7,403 nucleotides of DNA from Candidatus Cloacimonadota bacterium (lineage in GTDB: Bacteria; Cloacimonadota; Cloacimonadia; Cloacimonadales; TCS61). The stretch is taken from contig QMNP01000068.1 in NCBI GenBank assembly GCA_003647825.1, positions 1 through 7,403 of the forward strand, read 5' to 3'. Within the stretch, counting starts at the first letter, position 1, and every line of letters starts with the position of its first letter. The notes below the pieces were generated by a model that was not told the origin of the DNA, made no database searches, and worked only from the letters and a program-made list of their open reading frames with translations. Below are positions 1 through 6,863 of the stretch, piece after piece. The position numbers and the translations under genes were made by a program.

Positions 1-2217
1 ATTCGCTACAGCTACAAGGGTAGGGTTCACCCCCAAGCTGGAATTAAGCTTATTCGACATATGCAAATGCATAATATTGATTGTCCTATCTTACTTCAAT
101 CATCAGAATCGGAAAATGAAAAAGATGCCTTGGAACTTGGAGTTCATTTTCTTCATAAAAATTCAAAAACACTTTTGCATGATCTACAGCAATTTATTGT
201 GAAGAATCTTGGCTTTGGAGATTTTATTTTTAGAAGTAAAGATGGAAATGAAATTAACCGTGCTAGATCAATTGATGATTTTGTGGTGAAATTACAGGAA
301 ATTCCAGATGAATCTTTGATCTACCATAGCAGTCATAATCATTTCTCAACTTGGCTGGCTGCTCATAATGAATTTCTTTTTGCAAAAAAATTAAAATTCA
401 TAAAGGTAGAAGATTTCCAGAATACTGCTGATATTCGAAATGTAATACTTGATGTTTTTAATGAAGTTAAATACCTGAGAAATCGCGGCAAGATCATTCA
501 TTTCGATCCTGATGTACTGGATGTAGAAGAAGGAATAATTCGGCTTACTGATGGCTCTTTTGGTGGAAAAGGTCGTGGTCTGGCTTTTCTCAATTCACTC
601 TTTGTTTCAATGGAATTAGAAAAACGTTTTAAAGGTGTACACATAAAAATTCCAAAAACATTTATCATTGGAACAAGTGAATATGATCAGTTTATTCACG
701 ATAATGGTATTGGAGCCTGGCTTACAAAAAAGGATGACCAACAAATTAAAGATCATTTTGTATCCGGTAAACTGAGCGACAAGCTTCAGCTGGTTCTAGC
801 TTCATTTATAGAACGAGTTGATTATCCCATTGCAGTTCGTTCTTCAGGTTTACTGGAAGACTCCCAATCACAACCTTTTGCAGGTATTTATGAAACCTTT
901 ATGCTGCCCAATAACTATCCGGAATACGATTTGAGATTAAAACATCTGGAAAATGCTATTAAACTTGTCTTTGCCTCTGTTTACTTGCAGACAGCTCGAA
1001 ATTACATCGAAAGTATTAATTATAAACTCGAAGAAGAAAAAATGGCTGTCATTATTCAGGAATGTGTGGGAAGTAAATTTGGAGATTACTATTATCCTCA
1101 TATTTCAGGAGTTGGACAATCATACAATTTTTATCCAACTTCCTATCTTAAAAACAGCGATGGTGTTGTCTCTCTGGCAATTGGTTTAGGAAAATCAATA
1201 GTAGAGGGGGAAAGAGCATTTAGATTTTCTCCTAATTATCCCAAACTGGAATTAATACCGCAGGAAGAGCTGATGGGAGAATCTCAAAAAGAAGTATATG
1301 TAATAGATATAAGTAATAATGATTTAAAGTTATCCGATACAGAAGAAGGAACATTGAAAAAAATTCGATTAAGAGAAATTGAAAAATACGGTGCTCTGGA
1401 TCATCTTGTTTCTGTGTGGGATTTTGAAAATGATCGACTCGTGGATGGATTGGCAGGGAAGGGTCCCAGAGTTGTAACTTTTGCAGATATCTTAATGTAT
1501 AATTACTTCCCATTGGCAGATATTTGCCGGGAAATTCTGGAAATTGGTGAAAAAGCTATGGGAGTTCCTGTTGAGATCGAATTTGCTGTTGATCTTACTA
1601 AAGATGCTGCAAAAGGTATAAACCCAACATTTTATGTGCTTCAAATAAGACCTCTCACAGTCAATACTGATGAGATCTATGTGAATTCAGATGATATTGT
1701 AAAAGAAGAGCTTTTCCTATATACAAATAGCGGTATGGGAAATGGCGTGATCTCCAATTTGAACGATATAATATTTATTGATCCGGATAAGTTTGATCGA
1801 ATGCACACAATTGAAATGCAGCAGGAAATTGCCCACTTAAATAAGAAAATGAAGGATCTGAACAGGCAATATATTCTCATTGGGCCAGGTCGTTGGGGAT
1901 CCAGAGATAGATTTCTCGGCATTCCTGTAAAATGGCACGAAATTAATAAAGCAAAGATTATCGTAGAAGCAGGACTGAAAGACTTCGTAGTTGATGCCTC
2001 GCAAGGAACGCATTTCTTCCACAACCTTGTATCCATGAATACAGGTTATTTCACTGTTCCTTACAATTCTTCCGACGATTTTATAGAGTGGAACTGGTTG
2101 AAGCAGCAGCCGGTTGAAGAAAAAACGGAATATTTTATTCATATTCAAACTGATGAGCCAGTTGTAGTTAAGATGGATGGAAGAAAAGGAATCTCATTCA
2201 TCCATAAATCTAATTGA
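1..2217 (+). CDS. PEP/pyruvate-binding (PPDK N-terminal) domain protein, copy 1, 5'-truncated by window edge
   Basis: The reading frame is open from base 1, and the 20 codons before the ATG at 61 align with the interior of the downstream paralogue (AGIKLIR against GGIKLLT). The ATG at 61 is therefore an internal Met and about 250 N-terminal residues lie outside the window. Visible, in codons counted from base 1: the end of a receiver-like domain (LLQSSE, then FLHKNS); a linker with GFGDFIFR; an ATP-grasp domain of PEP synthase/PPDK type at about 180-560, with GGKGRG (Lys190), VRSSGLLEDS (Arg280), VEIEFAV (Glu527) and LQIRPL (Gln548, Arg550); and a C-terminal domain with GPGRWG and SQGTHFFHN (His671). 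All nucleotide-binding positions recalled from PPDK are kept, so ATP binding is likely. There is no PEP-binding TIM barrel and no TSHAA motif, so calling it PEP synthase would be misleading. It is probably cytoplasmic, since no membrane segment is visible. The in vivo substrate is unknown. It lies 20 bases upstream of its paralogue. Confidence 0.85.
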   Translation: MRYSYKGRVHPQAGIKLIRHMQMHNIDCPILLQSSESENEKDALELGVHFLHKNSKTLLHDLQQFIVKNLGFGDFIFRSKDGNEINRARSIDDFVVKLQEIPDESLIYHSSHNHFSTWLAAHNEFLFAKKLKFIKVEDFQNTADIRNVILDVFNEVKYLRNRGKIIHFDPDVLDVEEGIIRLTDGSFGGKGRGLAFLNSLFVSMELEKRFKGVHIKIPKTFIIGTSEYDQFIHDNGIGAWLTKKDDQQIKDHFVSGKLSDKLQLVLASFIERVDYPIAVRSSGLLEDSQSQPFAGIYETFMLPNNYPEYDLRLKHLENAIKLVFASVYLQTARNYIESINYKLEEEKMAVIIQECVGSKFGDYYYPHISGVGQSYNFYPTSYLKNSDGVVSLAIGLGKSIVEGERAFRFSPNYPKLELIPQEELMGESQKEVYVIDISNNDLKLSDTEEGTLKKIRLREIEKYGALDHLVSVWDFENDRLVDGLAGKGPRVVTFADILMYNYFPLADICREILEIGEKAMGVPVEIEFAVDLTKDAAKGINPTFYVLQIRPLTVNTDEIYVNSDDIVKEELFLYTNSGMGNGVISNLNDIIFIDPDKFDRMHTIEMQQEIAHLNKKMKDLNRQYILIGPGRWGSRDRFLGIPVKWHEINKAKIIVEAGLKDFVVDASQGTHFFHNLVSMNTGYFTVPYNSSDDFIEWNWLKQQPVEEKTEYFIHIQTDEPVVVKMDGRKGISFIHKSN

Positions 2218-2237
2218 ACTAAATCGAGAATTATACT

Positions 2238-5213
2238 ATGAAACCAGGTGAACTAGGTTATTATTACAGTAAATTTAAATATGGTGAAGATATATTTCAT
2301 CATCTCATGCAACATCGGGTAAAAGAAATACTTCTTGTCGCAAGTTTTTTTGATTCTTATGTATTAGAACAGGATGGCCGGCTTTCAGAACAGATCTACG
2401 GCGATTATAGACAAATGGACCTGATGATGTCACCTCGCATTACTACTGTGTCTTTTTCCGATGATGTTTTAGCTGCTATGGATGAGAAAGAATTTGATGC
2501 AGTTATTATTATGATGCGTGTTGGAACAATTACTCCTTACGAACTAAGCCAGCAGATCAAAGCAAAACAACCGGGTGTTCCTGTTTTACTGCTCTTGAAT
2601 AAGCAGTCATATATAAATCTGATTGAGTCAGACCACGAAAAAGCTGTATGTTTTGATGATATTTTTCTCTGGAAAGGAGATTCAAAATTATTTGTAGCTA
2701 TGATCAAATCGATCGAAGATAAACTTAATGTGGAGAATGATACAGGCATAGCTGACGTGAGAATAGCATTGCTGGTAGAAAGCTCTATAGATTACTATTC
2801 AGCATTTCTACCTCTTTTTTATACTGTAGGAATGTCATTAACACAGGAGTTGATAGATGCAGAGAGAGATCTTGTAAATAAAAGGTTGAAAATGAGAGCC
2901 AGACCCAAAATATTATTGGCTCATAATTATGAAGATGCTGTTGCGATCTATAACAAATATAAAGATAATATGCTTTGCATCATATCTAATGCAAACCTGA
3001 AAATCAATAATAATTATGATTATATGGGTGGTATCAAGCTGCTGACCAGGATTAGACAAAGCAGCCCGGATCTACCTCTATTACTACAATCAGCAGATGA
3101 ACATAATAAAGTAGAAGCAAGGAAATTGAAAGCTGAATTTCTCTATAAATACTCTGATAATCTAATGAATGATCTGGAACAATTTGTTCGAACTAACCTG
3201 GGTTTTGGAGATTTCATTTTTCGAAAGAAGAATGGAGAGGTTATCGGAAAAGCAAAAACAGTTTACCACCTGGAAAAGATGCTGGAAAAAGTTCCAGATG
3301 AGTCGATTGATTTCCACGCAAAGCAAAATCATTTTTCTTCCTGGCTGATCGCTCATAGCGAAGTTCAGATTGCTCGTGTTATGAAAGGTATGAACTTATC
3401 CGCCTTTATCTCGATTTCAGAGTTAAGAAGCTTTCTTATCAACGCAATTCACGAAGTTCGAAAACAGCAGAATAGAGGGAAAGTCGTAACTTATGATCCA
3501 TCCATCTTTACAGAAGACGAAAAAATTACGCAATTGGCTGAAGGTTCGATGGGTGGCAAAGGGCGTGGTTTAGCTTTTCTAAATGCTCTTCTGGTGACGA
3601 TGGAATTGGAAAAAGAATTTGAAAGTATTAATATCAGGATTCCTAGAACTGCAATTATTGGCACGAATGAATTTGATATATTTATGGAATCGAATAATCT
3701 GATTACAGATAAAATAATACAAAATAGTGATAAAGAAATCGATCTTCTTTTTATCAAAAGTAATATCTCAAAGGAGCTTCTAGAAAAATTAAGTACTTTG
3801 GTAGATAACATTCAAAAACCAATTGCAATCCGTTCTTCCGGTCTTTTAGAAGATTCCCAATCTCAACCTTTTGCCGGAATCTACCGCACGTTTATGATTC
3901 CCAATAATCATCCTGATAAAACTGTGCGGCTAAAGCATCTTTGTGATGCAATAAAAATGGTATTTGCATCTCCATTTCAGAAAGGTGCAAGAAGGTATAT
4001 TGAGAGCATCAATTATAAGATCGAAGAAGAAAAAATGGCAGTTATTATCCAGGAGATTATTGGCACGGTAGATAAAGAAAACCTGTTTTATCCACATTTT
4101 TCCGGCGCAGCACAATCATATAATTTTTATCCTACATCTGCTATGAGTCATGAAGATGGAATTGCGGCGTTAGCTGTAGGATTGGGCAGGGCGGTTGTGG
4201 ATGGTGAACGCGCATTTCGATTTTGTCCCAACTTTCCCAGGATTGACATGCTTGAACCTGCAGGAATTGTCGAAAACAACCAGCGAGATTTTTATGCTGT
4301 GGATTTGTCAAAATCAGACTTAGATTATGAAATTTTAGATGAAGATACTTTTCAAAAGAAGTGCCGTATTAGATCTTCACATCTTGATGGTGTATTCAAA
4401 GAACTTTCTTCAATTTGGGATTACAAGAATTTTCAATTCCTGGATGGTAAATTTGTAACTGGTCCCAGGGTGATAACGTTCCGAAATCAGATCCACTATG
4501 AAAAATTTCCTCTTGCCTCGATTTTAAGAAGAGTTCTGGAGATTGGAGAAATATCATTAGGTGTTCCTGTGGAAATCGAATTTGCCGTAACTTTAGATTA
4601 TAGTATGAATAATTCTACCTTTAATCTTTTGCAGATCAGACCATTGTCTGTAAATAAGGAAAATATAAATATAGATCTGAAAAGTGTAGATAAAAGTGAT
4701 TTAGTTCTGCTAACTTCACACGGTATGGGAAATGGAATTATCGAGACTGTTAAAGATATCGTTTTTATCGATCCGGATAAGTTCGATAATACACAAACGT
4801 TAAATATGGCCGCAGAGATATCTAAAATTAATGATGCACTAAATGAACAGGGAAAGGAATATATTCTTATAGGACCTGGCAGATGGGGAACAAGTGACAG
4901 ATTTCTGGGAATACCAATTCGCTGGGATCAAATCTGCAAGGCTAAGATCATTGTAGAAGCAAGCCTGGAAAACTTTGTAATAGAGGCGTCACAGGGAAGT
5001 CATTTCTTTCACAATCTGGTGGCGATGAATGCAGGTTATTTTAATGTTTCTTACACATCTGAAATTGATTTTATTAATTGGGAATGGTTGAAAACAATAA
5101 AGCCGAAAACAGTTGGGGAGTATTTTATTCACATTAGTTTTGATAATCCGTTAGTGATAAAAATTGATGGAAAAACAGGCCTGGCAATCATCTCCAAACC
5201 TTCCGTGAGTTAG
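2238..5213 (+). CDS. PEP/pyruvate-binding (PPDK N-terminal) domain protein with two receiver-like domains, copy 2, complete
   Basis: This is a complete 991-residue protein. The start at 2238 has a weak Shine-Dalgarno (GAGAA, 2226-2230) seven bases upstream. Domains in order: receiver-like domain 1 (about residues 27-160, LLVASFFDS to LWKGDS); receiver-like domain 2 (about 174-315, LLVESS, LLLQSAD, FLYKYSD); a linker with GFGDFIFR and NHFSSWL; a PEP synthase/PPDK-type ATP-grasp domain (about 430-805) with GGKGRG (Lys441), IRSSGLLEDS (Arg532), MAVIIQE, VEIEFAV (Glu779, Glu781) and LQIRPL (Gln799, Arg801); and a C-terminal domain (about 820-991) with GMGNG, GPGRWG and SQGSHFFHN (His922). Over residues 528-609 it matches copy 1 at 62 of 82 positions without a gap. 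Glu781, Gln799 and Arg801 correspond to PPDK ATP/Mg ligands as I recall them. The PEP-binding barrel is missing, so it cannot be an ordinary PEP synthase. Asn251 sits where receivers carry the phosphoacceptor Asp. A regulatory or phosphotransfer role is inferred, not shown. Confidence 0.88.
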   Translation: MKPGELGYYYSKFKYGEDIFHHLMQHRVKEILLVASFFDSYVLEQDGRLSEQIYGDYRQMDLMMSPRITTVSFSDDVLAAMDEKEFDAVIIMMRVGTITPYELSQQIKAKQPGVPVLLLLNKQSYINLIESDHEKAVCFDDIFLWKGDSKLFVAMIKSIEDKLNVENDTGIADVRIALLVESSIDYYSAFLPLFYTVGMSLTQELIDAERDLVNKRLKMRARPKILLAHNYEDAVAIYNKYKDNMLCIISNANLKINNNYDYMGGIKLLTRIRQSSPDLPLLLQSADEHNKVEARKLKAEFLYKYSDNLMNDLEQFVRTNLGFGDFIFRKKNGEVIGKAKTVYHLEKMLEKVPDESIDFHAKQNHFSSWLIAHSEVQIARVMKGMNLSAFISISELRSFLINAIHEVRKQQNRGKVVTYDPSIFTEDEKITQLAEGSMGGKGRGLAFLNALLVTMELEKEFESINIRIPRTAIIGTNEFDIFMESNNLITDKIIQNSDKEIDLLFIKSNISKELLEKLSTLVDNIQKPIAIRSSGLLEDSQSQPFAGIYRTFMIPNNHPDKTVRLKHLCDAIKMVFASPFQKGARRYIESINYKIEEEKMAVIIQEIIGTVDKENLFYPHFSGAAQSYNFYPTSAMSHEDGIAALAVGLGRAVVDGERAFRFCPNFPRIDMLEPAGIVENNQRDFYAVDLSKSDLDYEILDEDTFQKKCRIRSSHLDGVFKELSSIWDYKNFQFLDGKFVTGPRVITFRNQIHYEKFPLASILRRVLEIGEISLGVPVEIEFAVTLDYSMNNSTFNLLQIRPLSVNKENINIDLKSVDKSDLVLLTSHGMGNGIIETVKDIVFIDPDKFDNTQTLNMAAEISKINDALNEQGKEYILIGPGRWGTSDRFLGIPIRWDQICKAKIIVEASLENFVIEASQGSHFFHNLVAMNAGYFNVSYTSEIDFINWEWLKTIKPKTVGEYFIHISFDNPLVIKIDGKTGLAIISKPSVS
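2316..3182 (+). other. Two tandem receiver-like (CheY-fold) domains in copy 2
   Basis: Residues 27-160 and 174-315 each show alternating hydrophobic strands and helices typical of a response-regulator receiver. Domain 2 keeps the Ser at the end of strand 4 (LLLQSAD, Ser285) and the Lys at strand 5 (FLYKYSD, Lys304). It has Glu181-Ser182 where an acidic pair is expected and Asn251 (codon 2988-2990) at the phosphoacceptor position. Domain 1 is more diverged, with Lys146 in LWKGDS as a possible strand-5 Lys. The fold is inferred from the pattern only. Both look unable to accept phosphate in the standard way. Confidence 0.55.
4695..5210 (+). other. Conserved C-terminal domain of copy 2, possible divergent swivelling phosphohistidine domain
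   Basis: Residues 820-991 follow the ATP-grasp domain directly, where PEP synthase and PPDK carry their mobile histidine domain. The order of motifs is suggestive: GMGNGII then DIVFIDPDKFD resembles the opening strands of swivelling domains, and AKIIVEA followed by SQGSHFFHNLVAMNAGYF resembles the family's A-x-A-I-V-T ... T-(S/C)-H-A-A-I-I-A stretch. His922 (codon 5001-5003) would be the phosphohistidine. Copy 1 has the same arrangement, with its His codon at 2011-2013. Only motif order supports this, and the spacing between VEA and the His is longer than usual. Confidence 0.35.
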
Positions 5214-5247
5214 ACTTAAAAAAAAATGTAAAAAACTTTTGAAATCC

Positions 5248-5277
5248 TTGACACTTAACGGTGTAAAAAATTTTTTT
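5248..5277 (+). promoter_or_regulatory. Putative promoter of the first glutamate dehydrogenase gene
   Basis: A perfect TTGACA (5248-5253) lies 60 bases before the chosen start. No TATAAT-like box follows at normal spacing. Instead, a run of seven T begins exactly 17 bases after the box. The same arrangement occurs upstream of the second dehydrogenase gene, which is the main support. The host's -10 preference is unknown, and T-rich -7 elements occur in Bacteroidota-type promoters. Confidence 0.35.
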
Positions 5278-5293
5278 CAAATAATCAAATAAT

Positions 5294-5298
5294 AGAGG
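5294..5298 (+). promoter_or_regulatory. Ribosome binding site deciding the start of the first glutamate dehydrogenase
   Basis: AGAGG directly abuts the in-frame ATG at 5299, which is too close for initiation there. It leaves nine bases to the ATG at 5308, a workable spacing. Starting at 5308 gives MTMKEFL, which lines up with MEMKAFL of the second copy. The 5308 start is therefore preferred. Confidence 0.6.
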
Positions 5299-5307
5299 AT
5301 GGTTGTT

Positions 5308-6660
5308 ATGACAATGAAAGAATTTTTAGCAAACATTGCTGCAAAAAATCCAAATCAACCTGAGTTTATGCAGGCTGTTACAGAAGTTGTTGAATCTATC
5401 TGGCCAGCATACGACTCTAACCCAATTTACAAAGAAGCAAAAGTACTGGAAAGGATCATCGAACCTGAACGTGTCCTCATGTTCCGTGTACCATGGGTAA
5501 AAGACAATGGTGAAGTTCAAATTAACCGTGGTTTCCGTGTAGAATTCAATAGTGCTATCGGCCCCTACAAAGGCGGGCTTCGTTTCCATCCAAGTGTAAA
5601 TCTCAGTATCCTGAAATTCCTCGGTTTTGAGCAAGTGTTCAAAAACAGCCTTACAACACTTCCTATGGGTGGTGGTAAAGGTGGATCTAACTTTGATCCT
5701 AAAGGAAAATCTGATAATGAAGTTATGCGTTTCTGCCAGAGCTTCATGACAGAACTTCAGCGTCACATCGGCGCAAACACAGATGTTCCTGCTGGTGATA
5801 TCGGTGTTGGTGGAAGAGAAATTGGCTACATGTTTGGCCAATACAAAAGACTTCGTAACGAATTTGTAGGAGTTCTTACTGGTAAAGCCCTTAATTGGGG
5901 TGGAAGCCTAATCCGTCCTGAAGCTACAGGTTATGGCCAAGTTTATTTTGCCAATGAAATGATGAAGACTAAAAATATCGAATGGGCAGGCAAAACATGT
6001 GTTGTTTCCGGTGCAGGTAACGTAGCTCAATACTGTACACAAAAAGTTAATTATTATGGCGGGAAAGTAATCAGTCTATGCGATTCTTCTGGATCTATTG
6101 TAGATGAAGATGGTATTGATGCTGAAAAACTTGCTTACGTAATGCATCTTAAAAACGTTAAACGCGGCAGGATCAGCGAGTATGTTGAAGAATATCCTGA
6201 TGCAAAATATTATGCAGGAAAATCTGTTTGGGATCTGGTAGGAAAAGAAATTCCAAAAGTTGATATTGCTCTGCCAAGTGCTACCCAAAATGAAATCAAC
6301 GAAGATCATGCTAAAGCTCTTGTAGCTGCAGGCTGTAAGGTTGTATCTGAAGGTGCAAATATGCCTACAGTTCCTGCTGGTGTGGAAGTATTCCTGGCTG
6401 CTAAGATCCTTTATGGTCCTGGTAAAGCTGCAAATGCTGGTGGTGTTGCTACATCAGGACTCGAGATGTCTCAAAACAGCCTTCGTTTAAGCTGGACACG
6501 TGAAGAAGTGGATGAAAGACTTCACAATATCATGATCGCTATTCATGATCAATGTGTGAAATATGGTACTGATGGTGATTTCGTTAATTATGTTAACGGA
6601 GCCAACATTGCCGGTTTCATAAAAGTTGCAGATTCAATGATAGATCAGGGTATTGTATAA
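5308..6660 (+). CDS. gdhA: Glutamate dehydrogenase, E. coli GdhA type, probably NADP-dependent (copy 1)
   Basis: It catalyses reversible reductive amination of 2-oxoglutarate with ammonia to glutamate in the cytoplasm. The 450-residue protein (three more if ATG 5299 were used) matches the usual 447-450 of the hexameric small-subunit family, and the alignment is collinear with E. coli GdhA to the C-terminus (NYVNGANIAGFIKVADSM). In 450-residue numbering it has GPYKGG (Lys88), FKNSLTT (Lys112), GGGKGG with the catalytic Lys124, and PAGDIGVGG (Asp164). The Rossmann domain has SGAGNVAQY, and CDSSG at the end of the second strand. That strand end resembles the E. coli NADP enzyme (SDSSG) rather than the NAD-type Clostridium enzyme, so NADP is inferred. 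One oddity is Asn128 after GGKGGS, where E. coli and the neighbouring copy have Asp. Arg codons are mostly CGT, unlike the AGA/CGA-rich upstream genes, suggesting strong expression. It has its own promoter-like box and terminator, so it is probably monocistronic. Confidence 0.96.
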   Translation: MTMKEFLANIAAKNPNQPEFMQAVTEVVESIWPAYDSNPIYKEAKVLERIIEPERVLMFRVPWVKDNGEVQINRGFRVEFNSAIGPYKGGLRFHPSVNLSILKFLGFEQVFKNSLTTLPMGGGKGGSNFDPKGKSDNEVMRFCQSFMTELQRHIGANTDVPAGDIGVGGREIGYMFGQYKRLRNEFVGVLTGKALNWGGSLIRPEATGYGQVYFANEMMKTKNIEWAGKTCVVSGAGNVAQYCTQKVNYYGGKVISLCDSSGSIVDEDGIDAEKLAYVMHLKNVKRGRISEYVEEYPDAKYYAGKSVWDLVGKEIPKVDIALPSATQNEINEDHAKALVAAGCKVVSEGANMPTVPAGVEVFLAAKILYGPGKAANAGGVATSGLEMSQNSLRLSWTREEVDERLHNIMIAIHDQCVKYGTDGDFVNYVNGANIAGFIKVADSMIDQGIV

Positions 6661-6705
6661 CAACAAAGCTTAATCAAGTATAGATCAAAAACTAAATTTA
6701 ATTAC

Positions 6706-6741
6706 AATAAGAAGCCCCCAGCAAAGGGGGGTTCTTATTTT
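6706..6741 (+). terminator. Intrinsic terminator after the first glutamate dehydrogenase gene
   Basis: The arms 6706-6719 and 6726-6739 pair around a six-base loop (AGCAAA). Five C-G pairs form the top, then one G-G mismatch (6714/6731), then eight pairs AATAAGAA/TTCTTATT. The T-rich 3' arm ends in TTTT. The A-rich 5' side gives a short U tract on the opposite strand too, so it may work in both directions. It separates the two dehydrogenase genes transcriptionally. Confidence 0.9.
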
Positions 6742-6799
6742 GATGATAATCCTAACTATAAATATTTTACAGTATTTAATTAAAAAAATATCACAAAGA

Positions 6800-6827
6800 T
6801 TGACATAATAATCTATCATTTCTTTTT
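6800..6827 (+). promoter_or_regulatory. Putative promoter of the second glutamate dehydrogenase gene
   Basis: TTGACA (6800-6805) lies 64 bases before the start, and a T run (6823-6827, followed by G) begins exactly 17 bases later, as in the first gene. An overlapping alternative is TTTACA (6766-6771), 17 bases, then TATCAC (6789-6794), which fits a sigma-70 layout moderately. The rest of the gap 6742-6863 is AT-rich, with only a weak six-base inverted repeat TAAATA/TATTTA (6759-6778). Confidence 0.35.
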
Positions 6828-6853
6828 GTGCTCAAAAAAAAAGAGAAGTTTAT

Positions 6854-6858
6854 GGAGG
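6854..6858 (+). promoter_or_regulatory. Strong Shine-Dalgarno of the second glutamate dehydrogenase
   Basis: GGAGG stands five bases before ATG 6864. An in-frame ATG at 6852 overlaps this site and has no Shine-Dalgarno of its own, so 6864 is the better start. It also gives the same N-terminus as the first copy. Confidence 0.7.
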
Positions 6859-6863
6859 ATGTA

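Noticed and set aside
61..63. ATG at 61 as the start of the first gene
   Set aside because: The frame is open to base 1, and the preceding codons align with the interior of the downstream paralogue, so the gene continues upstream of the window.
953..1189. Second plus-strand frame of 78 codons within the first gene
   Set aside because: It lies inside the conserved ATP-grasp coding region in another frame, and its translation resembles nothing known.
1232..2148. Open frames on the minus strand inside the first large gene
   Set aside because: They are antisense to well-conserved coding sequence, show no recognisable protein motifs and lack supporting start signals. The same applies to minus-strand frames in 2537-4115 and 5326-6309.
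2218..2237. Terminator or promoter between the two large genes
   Set aside because: Only 20 bases separate them, with no hairpin; a shared transcript is the simpler reading.
5299..5301. ATG at 5299 as the start of the first glutamate dehydrogenase
   Set aside because: The Shine-Dalgarno AGAGG ends at 5298, leaving no spacing. ATG 5308 fits better and matches the N-terminus of the second copy.
6852..6854. ATG at 6852 as the start of the second glutamate dehydrogenase
   Set aside because: It overlaps the GGAGG site that serves ATG 6864 and has no ribosome binding site of its own.
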